NCBI RefSeq assembly: GCF_900129855.1
Contig: NZ_LT670819.1
Coordinates: 7,254,001-7,318,000, forward strand
DNA: 64,000 nt
From: Streptomyces sp. 3214.6
GTDB taxonomy: Bacteria > Actinomycetota > Actinomycetes > Streptomycetales > Streptomycetaceae
Direction of reading: 5' to 3'
The translations under genes and the position numbers were made by a program. Below, in pieces: positions 55,986 to 64,000 of the stretch (position 1 is its first letter; every line of letters starts with the position of its first letter). The notes beneath the pieces are model-generated. The model searched no databases. It was not told the DNA's origin and was given only the letters and a program-made list of their open reading frames with translations.

Positions 55986-57458
55986 TCACTGCGAGCCCCG
56001 GAACTCCGGTCCCTCCACGATCAGGCCGGACACCAGCGCGCCCGACATGCCCGCGTGCGGGAGTCCGCCGCCCGGGTGCGACCAGCCGCCGACGGTGAAC
56101 AGGCCCCGCAGGCCCGTGGGGTTGGCGGGATGCAGCAGGCGCCCCCCGGCCGCGGCCAGCGCCGGCGCCGGGACGGCCCCGCCCGCCGCGCCCGTCTCCC
56201 TCGCGATGTCGGCGGGCGTGCGCACCTCCCGCCACAGGACGCGGTCCCGCAGACCGGGGACGGCCCGCTCGGCGACGGCGAGCAGCGCCTCCACGTGTGC
56301 GTCGCGTATCTCCGCCCCGGCGGGGACGACGGCACTGAGCGTGACCGCCTCATGGCCGCCGTCAGGCACCAGCCCGGGGTCGTCGGGCCGCAGGACCGTC
56401 ACCGACGGCCGCGCGGGCACCGACGGCGCCGCACCGAACAGGCTTTCCAACTCCCCCTCGCGGTCCGCCGTGTGCACCACCGTCCGGTGCGCGGTCCCCG
56501 CCGGCCGGGCGCCGCGCAGCGCGAGCAGCACGGTCAGCCGACTGGGCAGACCCTGCTGAGGCACGACTTCGCCGTCCGCGCGCGCCGGCAGACCCTCGAC
56601 GCTGCCGGGGGCGACCACGAAGTCGGCCTCCACCACCGCGCCGTCGGCCAACTCCACACCCGCAGCGCGGCCGTCCTTCTCCAGGACCCGGGTGACCTCG
56701 GCGTCGAACACGAACGCGACCCGGCGCGCCAGACACCTCTCGTACACCGCGCGGGCCAGCTCCCGCATCCCCCCGCGCACGTACCACGTGCCGAAGGCGT
56801 GCTCCAGGTACGGCAGGACGGCCGCGCTCGCCGGGGTGATCCGCGGGTCAAGGCCGTACGCGAGCGCGTGGCCCTCCAGCAGTGCGGTGAGCCGGGGATC
56901 GCGCAGCTCCCAGGCGCCGACCTCGGCGAGGGTGCCCGCCTGCCGGGTGCGCAGCAGCCGCTTGTGCGGGACCGCCGGGTAGGGCTCGCGGTCGGCCAGC
57001 ACCGACCAGTTCGGCCACAGGGGCTCCTCCAGGAGCGGGCGGCGGGTGCGGTCCCAGGCCTCGCGGGCCCGCACCAGGAAGTCGCCCCAGCGCTGCCCGG
57101 CTCGCGCCCCCAGCGCCTCGTCCAGCGCCGAGACGACCCCCGCGCGCGAGGCGTTCGGCAGGGACACCTCGGTGCCGTCCGCGAACACATGCCGGGCGGA
57201 CGGGTCGACCTGCACCAGCTCGACGCAGGCCTCCAGCGGCTCCTTGCCGGTCTTGACGAAAAGGTCGCGGTAGACGGCGGGGAGGGGGAGCAGACCCGGG
57301 CCGGTGTCGAAACCGAAGCCGGCCCGCTCGAAGCGGCGCACGGCACCGCCGTACGTCTCCGTCCGCTCGTACACCGTCACCCGGTGGCCTGCCACGGCCA
57401 GCCGGGCGGCCGCCGCCAGCGCGCCCATCCCGGCGCCGATCACCGCAATCCGTCCCAT
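55986..57458 (-). CDS. CrtI-like FAD-dependent oxidoreductase (phytoene desaturase family)
   Basis: A 490-residue protein with the N-terminal dinucleotide motif RIAVIGAGMGALAAAARLAVAGHRVTVYE and TYGGAVRRFERAGFGFDTGPGLL, as in carotenoid desaturases and related carotenoid/terpenoid oxidoreductases, and the C-terminal FTVGGWSHPGGGLPHAGMSGALVSGLI. No other carotenoid genes are nearby, so the substrate is open. The ATG at 57458 (MGRIAVIG) is preferred: a -10 box TAAAGT stands 7 bases upstream. Confidence 0.86.
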   Translation of the reverse strand: MGRIAVIGAGMGALAAAARLAVAGHRVTVYERTETYGGAVRRFERAGFGFDTGPGLLPLPAVYRDLFVKTGKEPLEACVELVQVDPSARHVFADGTEVSLPNASRAGVVSALDEALGARAGQRWGDFLVRAREAWDRTRRPLLEEPLWPNWSVLADREPYPAVPHKRLLRTRQAGTLAEVGAWELRDPRLTALLEGHALAYGLDPRITPASAAVLPYLEHAFGTWYVRGGMRELARAVYERCLARRVAFVFDAEVTRVLEKDGRAAGVELADGAVVEADFVVAPGSVEGLPARADGEVVPQQGLPSRLTVLLALRGARPAGTAHRTVVHTADREGELESLFGAAPSVPARPSVTVLRPDDPGLVPDGGHEAVTLSAVVPAGAEIRDAHVEALLAVAERAVPGLRDRVLWREVRTPADIARETGAAGGAVPAPALAAAGGRLLHPANPTGLRGLFTVGGWSHPGGGLPHAGMSGALVSGLIVEGPEFRGSQ

Positions 57459-57465
57459 GCCCGCG

Positions 57466-57471
57466 ACTTTA
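57466..57471 (-). promoter_or_regulatory. -10 box of a leaderless promoter
   Basis: TAAAGT on the minus strand is 7 bases before the ATG at 57458. Confidence 0.45.
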
Positions 57472-57518
57472 TCGGCCGCCACCGACAACGCCGTCGCGGG
57501 CCCGTGACCAGCGCCGTC

Positions 57519-58145
57519 TCACCAGGGAGGGGACTCCGTCCGCCCTGGCAGGCGGCGTTGCTCCCGGCGTTGCTCCCGGCGCTGCGCCCGGCGGCGCAGA
57601 AAGCGGCGGATCCGGGAGACGAGGAAGAACAGGACCGTAAGCCCGGCCAGCAGCAAGGCGCCCGCGATGATCGCGGCCGCGCCCGGGTGGAACATCGCGA
57701 ACGTCACGACCCCACCGACCCCGAGATCCTCGGCAAGGCTCACGACCACGTTGCTGAAGGGCTCCGGCGAGGCGTTGACCGCCATCCGGGTGCCCGCCTT
57801 GACGGTGTGGCTGGCCAGCGCCGTCGAACCGCCGAGCAGTCCCGCCGCCACGTCCGAGAGTGAACCGCTGTGCCCGGCGAGCAGCGTCCCCACCCAGGCC
57901 CCGGCCAGCGGCCGGACCACCGTGTGCACCGAGTCCCACGCCGAGTCGACGTAGGGAATCTTGTCGGCGACCGCCTCGCACAGGAACAGGACACCCGCGG
58001 CGACGAGCACCTCGGGGCGTTGCAGCGTCTGTGGGACGTCGTCGCTCAGGCCGGTCGCACCGAAGACGCCGAGGAGCAGCACCACCGCGTAGGCATTGAC
58101 GCCGCTGGCCCAGCCGCTGGTGAACACGAGGGGGAGTACGGACAC
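57519..58145 (-). CDS. DUF4126-type integral membrane protein
   Basis: A 208-residue protein with about five membrane helices (SVLPLVFTSGWASGVNAYAVVLLLGVFG, LVAAGVLFLCEAVADKIPYVDSAWDSVHTVVRPLAGAW, AAAIIAGALLLAGLTVLFFLV), matching the DUF4126 family of unknown function. The short tail is extremely basic (RRFLRRRAQRREQRREQRR). I set the start at the GTG at 58145 because a -10 box TACGAT lies 7 bases upstream and the family begins here; the longer frame adds non-conserved residues. Confidence 0.83.
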   Translation of the reverse strand: MSVLPLVFTSGWASGVNAYAVVLLLGVFGATGLSDDVPQTLQRPEVLVAAGVLFLCEAVADKIPYVDSAWDSVHTVVRPLAGAWVGTLLAGHSGSLSDVAAGLLGGSTALASHTVKAGTRMAVNASPEPFSNVVVSLAEDLGVGGVVTFAMFHPGAAAIIAGALLLAGLTVLFFLVSRIRRFLRRRAQRREQRREQRRLPGRTESPPW

Positions 58146-58537
58146 GGACGCGATCGTAACCAGTGGGCACCGTGGCGTCCTGGGGTTGAGCGCGCAGGCC
58201 TGAGTACGCGTACCTAGGGGGTGAGTTGAGTACGCGCGCGGATGGGGGGCGACCTGCGCGAACGGGAGAGTGGAGGCACGGAGAAGGGGCACGGCTCCGG
58301 TACCGGCGGCACGGGGCGCCGGAACGGAGCGGCCCTCGATCCGCTCCTTCCGCCGGCCAGTTCGGCGGGAGCGAGGCACGGGGGGCACCCCGGGGGAAGA
58401 CCGAACGGGGGTTCAACGGGGGAGGCACGGGGGGATCGGGGGAAACGGGGGAGCACGAGGAAGCGCCGGTTCGAGGCGGCCCACGGGGGACGTGGCCACC
58501 ACGGACCGGCGTTTTCGTGTGCCCGCGCGCGGCCCCG
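58146..58537. other. Gene-free GC-rich stretch
   Basis: Apart from the DUF4126 promoter at the left end, I see no gene here. The plus strand is strongly G-rich from about 58375 to 58500 (runs of GGGG spaced by a few bases), which could form G-quadruplexes. Confidence 0.5.
58153..58158 (-). promoter_or_regulatory. -10 box of a leaderless promoter
   Basis: TACGAT on the minus strand is 7 bases before the GTG at 58145. Confidence 0.45.
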
Positions 58538-59164
58538 TCAGCGGTGGCCGCTGACCCGCCCCTGCAACAGCCGCGACAGCGCCGAGTGGACGTCGTCCAG
58601 GGACCGCTCCGGCTGGAAGGCCTGCCAGTCGAGGGCGGCCACCAGCACCATGCCGACCAGCGCGGCCGCCGTCAGCTGCACGTCGATCTCGTCGCTGAAC
58701 TCGCCGTTCTCGACGCCCTCGCGCAGCACCCCCTCCACGACGGCCACCGCCTCCCGCCGGACCACCATGAGCGTGGACTGCCAGGCCCGGTTGGTGCGCC
58801 ACAGCTCGGCCACATAGAGCTGTGTGAACGACGGGTAGCGGTCGATGAAGACGAGGCCCGCGCGGACCATCGCGTCCAGCGCGTCGACCTTGCTGCCGCC
58901 CTCCCGTGCCGTCCGCTCGGCGGCCTCCCGCAGCGAGGCGGTGAGGAGACCGACGCCGTGCCTCAGCAGCTCCTCGAAGAGGACCGACTTGCTCGCGAAG
59001 TTGTAGTAGACCGTGCCCTTCGCCACGCCGGCCCGTTCGGCGATCTCGTCCACCGTGGTCGCGGAGAAGCCCTGCTCGGCGATGAGGGTGACGGCCGCCT
59101 CGTAGAGCTTCTGCCGGGTGGTCTCGCGGCGGGTGCGGCCGCCCGGGGTGGTGCTGCTTTCCAT
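58538..59164 (-). CDS. TetR-family regulator of the YhgE/ABC export pair
   Basis: A 208-residue TetR protein: helix-turn-helix VDEIAERAGVAKGTVYYNFASKSVLFEELL at about residues 38-67 and a helical ligand domain similar to AcrR-type regulators. The ATG at 59164 is the start; the longer frame is a shadow of the YhgE gene. It lies 44 bases after the YhgE stop on the same strand, third in order ABC-YhgE-TetR. The palindrome ACTGACTGGTCAGT before the ABC gene is its likely operator. Confidence 0.9.
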   Translation of the reverse strand: MESSTTPGGRTRRETTRQKLYEAAVTLIAEQGFSATTVDEIAERAGVAKGTVYYNFASKSVLFEELLRHGVGLLTASLREAAERTAREGGSKVDALDAMVRAGLVFIDRYPSFTQLYVAELWRTNRAWQSTLMVVRREAVAVVEGVLREGVENGEFSDEIDVQLTAAALVGMVLVAALDWQAFQPERSLDDVHSALSRLLQGRVSGHR

Positions 59165-59208
59165 GGTCCTGATTGTCACAGGAACGCGGCCTCCCGGACG
59201 CCGGATCC

Positions 59209-61293
59209 TCACAGGGTCAGCTCCGGGCGCAGCCGGTCCATCGTCCAGACCTGGCGGCGGCGCGCCGACAGGGCGGTCAGCGCCAGCGCGCCCGCGGTGA
59301 AGGCGACGAGCACCACGCACGCGTGCCACACCGGTTCCAGGCCGCCGCCCGTGATGAGCCTCCTGAGGGCCTCGACGACGTAGCTCATCGGCAGGAAGGG
59401 GTGGATCGCGTTGAAGAAGCCGGGGCTGGTCTGCACGGGATACGTGCCGCCCGCCGACGTCAACTGCAGCATCAGCAGCGCGAGTACGAGAATGCGGCCC
59501 GCCGCTCCGAAGTGCGCGTTGAGCCACTGCACGAGGGCCGCGAAGCACGCCGTCACGAGGAACAGGAAGCCCACCGTGCCGGCCGCCCGTGCCGTCTCCA
59601 GGCCGATCGCCCAGTGCAGCACGGCCATCAGCGCCGTCGTCTGCAGTACCCCGACCGCGACCACCGGCAGCCAGCCCGCCAGCGCGATCCGCCACGCCGG
59701 GGCGCCCGCGGCGAGGGCGCGCCGGTTCATCGGCGCGATCAGCATGTACGCCACCATGGCGCCCACCCACAGCGACAGCGGGATGAAGTACGGGGCGAAG
59801 CCGGTGCCGTAGTTCGGGGCCTTGTGCAGATTCTGGGAGGCGAGCCGCACGGGGTCGGCCATGACGGCGGTGCGCGCGTCGCGCTGTCGTCGGTCGTAGT
59901 CGGGGATCTGCGCGACGCCGTCGTGCAGGCCGTCGGCGAGCTTCCCGGAGCCGTCGGAGAGCTTGAACATGCCGCCGTTGAGGTCCTGGGCGCCCGTCTC
60001 CAGCTTGCCGACGCCCGCGTCCAGGTCGACGGACCCCGTCTTGGCCGTGCCGAGGCCGGTGTTCAGTTTCTTGGCGCCCTTGGCGACCTTCGCGGCGCCG
60101 GTGTTCAGCGCGTTGACCTTGGACACGGCGTCGGCGAGGTCCTCGGACAGGTGCGGGGCGCTGTCGGCGAGCGCCTGGGCCTGCGTCCGCAGGGTGGTGA
60201 GGTTCGTGCGGAGCGTCTTCAGGTCGCCGTCCTGGTCGGCGATCAGCGTGTTGAGGTCGTCGGCGACCTTCGCCACGTCGGCGGCGGCGTCCTTGGCCTT
60301 CGCCAGGTCGGTGCAGGCAGGGTCGGGCAGCAACGGCGTCTCGCAGCGGGCCTTGTGGACGGCGGCGAGCGTGTCCGAGGCCGTGTGGGCGCCCTCGGCG
60401 GCGGTCGGCGCCGCCTTCACCAGGGTCTCCAGGTTGTCGCCGATCACCTTGGCGGAGTCGGCGACCAGTCGCGCGGTGTCCCCGATGGTCTTCTCGTTGT
60501 CCTTCAGGTAGGGCCCCACCGCGTCGGCGACCCCGTTGACCTTGTCGGCGAGCGTCTGGGTGCCGTCCGCGACCTTCTGCGAGCCGTCCTGGAGGTTGTC
60601 GGCGCCCGTGTCGAGCTTCTTCAGGCCCTTCGCCAGCTTGCCGCTGCCGTCCTTGGCGTCGCTCAGCCCGTCGGCGAGGTCCTTGGAGCCCGCCTCGGCC
60701 TTCCCGATGCCGCCCTTGAGGTCGTCGGCACCGTCGGCGGCCTTCGCGGTCGCGCCGTGGATGTCGGAGAACGACACGAAGATCTTGTCCAGGAAGGACC
60801 GCGACGCCTTCGTGGAAGCGGCCGTGCGCACCTCGCTGAAGACCGTCCGCGAGATCTGCCCGACGATGTAGTTGTTCGCGTCGTTCGTGCGCACCTGAAG
60901 GGCGCTCGTCTCGGGGGAGGCGCCCGCGCTGGAGGCGATCCGCCGGCTGAAGTCGGCCGGCATGGTCAGCGACAGGTAGTACCGGCCGTCCTCCACGCCC
61001 GCGCGTGCCTCGGCGGCACTGACCTCGTGCCAGTCGAAGACCTCGCTGTCACGCAGGCCCTTGGTGAGGTCGTCCCCGGCGCTGATCCGCTTCCCGTCGG
61101 CGCTCGCCCCCGTGTCGTCGTTCACGAGCGCCGCGGGGATCCGGTCGAGCCTGCCGTACGGGTCCCAGAAGGACCACAGGTACAGCGCGCCGTACAGCAG
61201 GGGCAGCAGCAGGAGCGCCACGAGCGCGGCCCGGGGGAGTCGGCCCCGGCCGAAGCGCCGGAGCTCAAGCGCGGCCAGTCTCGGCGAGCGCAT
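59209..61293 (-). CDS. YhgE/Pip-type ABC-2 membrane protein
   Basis: A 694-residue protein. One N-terminal membrane helix (ALVALLLLPLLYGALYLWSF) is followed by a large extracellular part of some 430 residues rich in repeats such as LADGLSDAKDGSGKLAKGLKKLDTGADNLQDGSQKVADGTQTLADK, a coiled-coil tip, and then five to six C-terminal helices of the ABC-2 type. YhgE/Pip homologues include phage-infection proteins and ESX-like export factors. With the ATPase gene overlapping it by 29 bp it forms an exporter, probably of lipids or peptides. Confidence 0.92.
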   Translation of the reverse strand: MRSPRLAALELRRFGRGRLPRAALVALLLLPLLYGALYLWSFWDPYGRLDRIPAALVNDDTGASADGKRISAGDDLTKGLRDSEVFDWHEVSAAEARAGVEDGRYYLSLTMPADFSRRIASSAGASPETSALQVRTNDANNYIVGQISRTVFSEVRTAASTKASRSFLDKIFVSFSDIHGATAKAADGADDLKGGIGKAEAGSKDLADGLSDAKDGSGKLAKGLKKLDTGADNLQDGSQKVADGTQTLADKVNGVADAVGPYLKDNEKTIGDTARLVADSAKVIGDNLETLVKAAPTAAEGAHTASDTLAAVHKARCETPLLPDPACTDLAKAKDAAADVAKVADDLNTLIADQDGDLKTLRTNLTTLRTQAQALADSAPHLSEDLADAVSKVNALNTGAAKVAKGAKKLNTGLGTAKTGSVDLDAGVGKLETGAQDLNGGMFKLSDGSGKLADGLHDGVAQIPDYDRRQRDARTAVMADPVRLASQNLHKAPNYGTGFAPYFIPLSLWVGAMVAYMLIAPMNRRALAAGAPAWRIALAGWLPVVAVGVLQTTALMAVLHWAIGLETARAAGTVGFLFLVTACFAALVQWLNAHFGAAGRILVLALLMLQLTSAGGTYPVQTSPGFFNAIHPFLPMSYVVEALRRLITGGGLEPVWHACVVLVAFTAGALALTALSARRRQVWTMDRLRPELTL

Positions 61294-62050
61294 CCGTGTT
61301 CTCCTCTTCTTGCTCGGGTTCCTGTTCGGCAGCGGTGGCGGTCTCCTGGTCGGCGGGGACGGCGTCCGCGCGCGTGGCGACCGGGACGGTGCCCTCGGGA
61401 GCCTCGCCGCACACCGCGAGGACCGTCGTGCCCGCCTCGGCGAGGGATCTGAGCAGTGCCCAGGCCTCCTCCCGCTCGGCGCTCGTCAGCTTCAGGTCGA
61501 CGTCGTCGACGCCGAGCAGGCCGGGACGCCCGATGAGCGCCAGCGCCACGGACAGTCGCAGGGCTTCGAGGCGCTCCAGGTCCCGGACGGCGGTCCGCGT
61601 TCCCTTGGGCAGGGCCTCGGGGTCGAGCCCGGCGGCGGCGAGCGCGTTCTCGATCCGCAGCCGCGTCCTCGTCGCCCGCTCCGCGCGCGGGCGCAGCAAC
61701 TCCCGTACGGAGCCGCCGAACCGCCGTTCCAGCAGCGCCCGTTCGTGCAGGTGCTCCCCGACGGTCAGGGCTGGTTCGAGGTCGGTCACACCGGCGACGT
61801 GCGCCAGCCCGGCGACGTGCCGCACGGCCGCCAGTTGCCTCGGCAGCCGGGCCCCGCCCACGGCCGCCGTTCCCTCGGTGGCCTTCATCCGTCCGGTGAG
61901 GGCGAGCAGCAGGCTCGTCCGGCCGGAGCCGGACGGTCCCTCGATCGCGATCAGCGAGCCCGGCTCCGCGTCGACGCCGATGCCGCGGAACGCCCACCCG
62001 CGGGGGCCCCGGAGCCCGAAGCCGTCGGCTGTGACACCGACTCCATTCAC
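61265..62050 (-). CDS. ABC transporter ATP-binding protein
   Basis: A 261-residue ATPase. Walker A is EGPSGSGRTSLLLAL (about 38-45; the usual lysine is arginine), Walker B is GLLGVDDVDLKL. The signature region is degenerate (LEALRLSVALALIG instead of LSGGQ). The two departures from consensus make the ATPase unusual, yet the same pattern is common beside YhgE proteins in Streptomyces as far as I remember. GTG at 62050 has CAGGGG upstream. It overlaps the YhgE gene by 29 bp, giving coupled translation. Confidence 0.84.
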   Translation of the reverse strand: MNGVGVTADGFGLRGPRGWAFRGIGVDAEPGSLIAIEGPSGSGRTSLLLALTGRMKATEGTAAVGGARLPRQLAAVRHVAGLAHVAGVTDLEPALTVGEHLHERALLERRFGGSVRELLRPRAERATRTRLRIENALAAAGLDPEALPKGTRTAVRDLERLEALRLSVALALIGRPGLLGVDDVDLKLTSAEREEAWALLRSLAEAGTTVLAVCGEAPEGTVPVATRADAVPADQETATAAEQEPEQEEENTDALAETGRA

Positions 62051-62076
62051 TGGTCCCCCTGAGAACCCGAATTTGA

Positions 62077-62090
62077 ACTGACTGGTCAGT
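62077..62090. promoter_or_regulatory. TetR operator upstream of the ABC export genes
   Basis: ACTGAC-TG-GTCAGT, a 6-bp inverted repeat with 2-bp centre, 27 bases before the ABC gene start. Its 14-bp core recurs with one change at 29653. Confidence 0.75.
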
Positions 62091-62226
62091 GCAAAAACTA
62101 GCCCGAACCTTCGATCGAAGCAAAAGCCCAGGTCAGAACGGATTGTCAGTGGCATACCGCACGATGAGTACATACGGGACCCCCGTATGAGGACCCGTGC
62201 CGTCAACTGACGACAGGAGGCTCGTC

Positions 62227-62838
62227 ATGGCCCACCACCACGCAGCCGCCGCACACCGGCGCCGCGCCACCGGCCCTGCCCCCTCACTGACCGGCCCCGC
62301 GAGCGATGTGCACCCCGTGCTGCGCCGCACCACGGCCCCGCCCGCCGCCCTCGACCTCCTCGCCCAGGCCCGCGCCGGGCTGGACGAGGCGGCCCTCCTC
62401 GAAACCCCCAACGAGCGCTACGCCACGGCCCACCTCGCGGCCCTGCGCACCGCGGCGGCCGTGCTCGCCGCCCGGGGCCGCCCCGAACCCTCCCCGCGCC
62501 GCCGGGCCCGCATCCGCAGCGCCTGGGAAGTGCTCCCCGAGATAGCGCCCGAACTCACCGAGTGGAGCGCGCTGTTCGCCTCCGGGGCCCGGCGCCGCGC
62601 CCGGGCCGAGGCGGGCATCCAGGGCGCGGCGAGCCGCCGGGACGCCGACGACCTGATCCGTGACGTGGCGATGTTTCTCCGCCTCGTCGAACGCATGCTG
62701 GTGCTCCAGCCGATCCTGCCCCAACCCCGCCAGGAGGGGCACCGGGAGGGGCGCGGGGAAGGGCGAGGGGAGGGGCGCCGGGAAGAGGACGGCCCGGGCG
62801 GCTCCGGCGCGGAGCGAGACCTGCCGGACGCGGGCTGA
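62227..62838 (+). CDS. SAV_6107-family HEPN-domain protein
   Basis: A 203-residue mostly helical protein matching the SAV_6107 HEPN family (LDLLAQARAGLDEAALLETPNERYATAHLAALRTAAAVLAARG...RIRSAWEVLPEIAPELTEWSALFASG). HEPN domains are often RNases or nucleotidyltransferase partners, but the usual R-x4-6-H catalytic motif is not obvious. N-terminus is His/Ala-rich and the C-terminal tail REGRGEGRGEGRREE is a low-complexity charged repeat. AGGAGG precedes the ATG by 6 bases. Confidence 0.8.
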   Translation: MAHHHAAAAHRRRATGPAPSLTGPASDVHPVLRRTTAPPAALDLLAQARAGLDEAALLETPNERYATAHLAALRTAAAVLAARGRPEPSPRRRARIRSAWEVLPEIAPELTEWSALFASGARRRARAEAGIQGAASRRDADDLIRDVAMFLRLVERMLVLQPILPQPRQEGHREGRGEGRGEGRREEDGPGGSGAERDLPDAG

Positions 62839-63049
62839 GGCGCCCGCCGGACACGGGCCGGCGCGGCCCGCCGCCGTGCCGCGCCACCAGGGCCGGGCAG
62901 GGCGCCGAAGCCGATACGGAGGCAATAAGGTGGAAGGCGCCTGAAGTCTTCCCACGGCCCGCCCGAACCCCGGGCCGGACCGGTTGCGGGGAGGCAGCCC
63001 GTTCGCTCCGCCGCGCAAGAGGCGGTGCCGCGCCGAGGAGTCAACTGCC

Positions 63050-63841
63050 GTGTCGGACCCGATGCGCCCGCCCGCCTCCCACCCCCGACCCCGCGCCTCC
63101 CTCCGTACCGCCGTGGTCTGGGAGGTCCTTCAGGACGCCCTCGAACGCCGGGTCAAGGCGACCGGCCGCGAGTCACTGGACGTCCTCGACACCGGCGGCG
63201 GCAGCGGCAACTTCGCCGTGCCCGCCGCCCTGTTGGGGCACCGCGTCACCGTCGTCGACCCCAGCCCCAACGCGCTGTTCGCCCTGGAGCGCCGCACCGC
63301 CGAGGCCGGCGTCGCCGACCGCGTGACGGGCGTCCAGGGCGACGCACACGGACTCTTCGACGTGGTCGACCGCGGCGGCTACGACGCCGTCCTGTGCCAC
63401 GGCGTCCTGGAGTACGTCGACGACCCCGCCGAGGGCGTCCGCAACGTCGTGGCCGCCCTGCGCTCCGAGGGCGTCCTCAGCCTCCTCGCCGCCGGACTCG
63501 GCGGCGCCGTGCTCGCGCGGGCTCTCGCCGGCCACTTCAAAGAGGCCCGCCAGGCCCTTACCGACCCCGACGGCCGCTGGGGCGCGGGCGACCCCGTGCC
63601 GCGCCGCTTCACCGCCGAGCAGTTGACCGAACTGGTCGAGGCCGCGGGCCTTCGGGTCGGTGCCGTCCACGGCGTGCGGGTCTTCGCCGACCTCGTCCCC
63701 GGTGTGCTCGTGGACACCGAGCCGGGAGCCCTCGAAGCCCTGCTGAAGCTGGAGGAGGCGGCCGCCGAACTCCCCGCGTTCCACTCCGTGGCCACCCAAC
63801 TCCATGTGCTCGGGGAGACGCGGGGGACCGAAGGGGCCTGA
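63050..63841 (+). CDS. Class I SAM-dependent methyltransferase
   Basis: A 263-residue methyltransferase. Motif I is LDVLDTGGGSGNFAVPAALLGHRVTVVDPS, motif II/III VLCHGVLEYVDDPAEGVRN, with a C-terminal helical cap. Substrate unknown; the position after the HEPN gene and before a cut gene is conserved in Streptomyces as far as I recall. I choose the GTG at 63050 with GAGGAG ten bases upstream. Confidence 0.88.
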   Translation: MSDPMRPPASHPRPRASLRTAVVWEVLQDALERRVKATGRESLDVLDTGGGSGNFAVPAALLGHRVTVVDPSPNALFALERRTAEAGVADRVTGVQGDAHGLFDVVDRGGYDAVLCHGVLEYVDDPAEGVRNVVAALRSEGVLSLLAAGLGGAVLARALAGHFKEARQALTDPDGRWGAGDPVPRRFTAEQLTELVEAAGLRVGAVHGVRVFADLVPGVLVDTEPGALEALLKLEEAAAELPAFHSVATQLHVLGETRGTEGA

Positions 63842-63925
63842 GCGCCTCCCGGGGCGCACCCCTGATCAGGGCCTTGGCTGGGCATGGAGTACGCCACAGG
63901 CCCCCCGTTCCGGCGCTCTGCGCCG

Positions 63926-63931
63926 TATGAT
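63926..63931 (+). promoter_or_regulatory. -10 box of the promoter for the gene cut by the right edge
   Basis: TATGAT in CGTATGATCGAGGGAGA, about 50 bases before the GTG at 63984. No clear -35 is seen. Confidence 0.4.
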
Positions 63932-63983
63932 CGAGGGAGACCGCCCGGCATGACGGGTCGGCCGCCGGGGAATGGAAACCTCA

Positions 63984-64000
63984 GTGAGCCGGGACGTCCA
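63984..64000 (+). CDS. First codons of a gene cut by the window edge
   Basis: GTG followed by AGCCGGGACGTCC (Met-Ser-Arg-Asp-Val) downstream of a -10 box at 63926; too short to identify and the ribosome binding site (GGAAACC) is weak. Confidence 0.35.

Noticed and set aside
1..64000. CRISPR arrays, tRNA or rRNA genes, and plasmid or phage integration sites
   Set aside because: No regularly spaced direct repeats of CRISPR type, no tRNA cloverleaf with CCA-type ends, no rRNA motifs and no integrase gene were seen.

Overview
This is a 64 kb piece of a Streptomyces chromosome. The evidence is very high GC, frequent GTG and TTG starts, leaderless promoters, an actinomycete SAM-IV riboswitch, a trp leader peptide of the Streptomyces type, and a conserved run of core genes (qcrB, trpD, NlpC/P60 pair, glkA, macS-macR, pfkA, trpE, class II DAHP synthase, bfr, pkaF, thiOSG, thiE, metF). 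Identities rest on motifs and recalled family sequences; no database search was run.

Layout. 1-3.7 kb: the end of qcrB, trpD, a SAM-IV riboswitch with a class V aminotransferase, and a one-domain Lrp-type protein. 3.8-14.9 kb: a diterpenoid biosynthetic island (below). 15-24 kb: rhomboid protease, zinc-ribbon protein, NYN-domain protein, two cell-wall NlpC/P60 hydrolases, a metallopeptidase-like lipoprotein, and a PadR/MATE efflux pair sharing a long palindrome. 24-31 kb: two glycosyltransferases, cholesterol oxidase, acyl-CoA synthetase, phosphoesterase and SRPBCC protein. 31-41 kb: ArsA-like ATPase, the SCO2127-like protein and glkA, lipid enzymes, the MacRS two-component system and a phosphofructokinase with PPi-type residues. 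40-46 kb: divergent aromatic genes (attenuated fused anthranilate synthase and DAHP synthase), the iron pair bfd/bfr with an iron box, a sulfite-oxidase-like protein and endonuclease IV. 46-55 kb: PASTA kinase, thiamine genes with a TPP riboswitch, a ferredoxin reductase, metF and a membrane protein with a prion-like tail. 56-64 kb: a CrtI-like oxidoreductase, a DUF4126 protein, a TetR-controlled ABC/YhgE export pair, a HEPN protein and a methyltransferase.

The most interesting region is 3.8-14.9 kb. On the minus strand a GGPP synthase, a class I diterpene synthase and two related P450s follow in the order of the cyclooctatin genes cotB1-B2-B3-B4. The terpene synthase keeps the unusual DDMD motif, the NSE triad and the product-shaping residues of CotB2, so a 5-8-5 fusicoccane alcohol is predicted. 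Around this cassette are genes that the four-gene cot pathway does not have: two P450s of another type, a PapA5/condensation-like acyltransferase, a TetR regulator with two operator palindromes, and an acyl-CoA dehydrogenase. The outer P450 and the dehydrogenase carry rare TTA codons, which suggests bldA control. A chimeric scar of two transposases lies between the left genes and the cot-like cassette. The likely product is a further oxidised, possibly acylated cyclooctatin relative.

Regulation visible in the DNA includes two riboswitches, a trp attenuator, an iron box, a PadR-type and several TetR-type operators (one 14-bp sequence recurs at two distant promoters), and about ten promoters whose -10 box lies 6-8 bases from the start codon, implying leaderless mRNAs.
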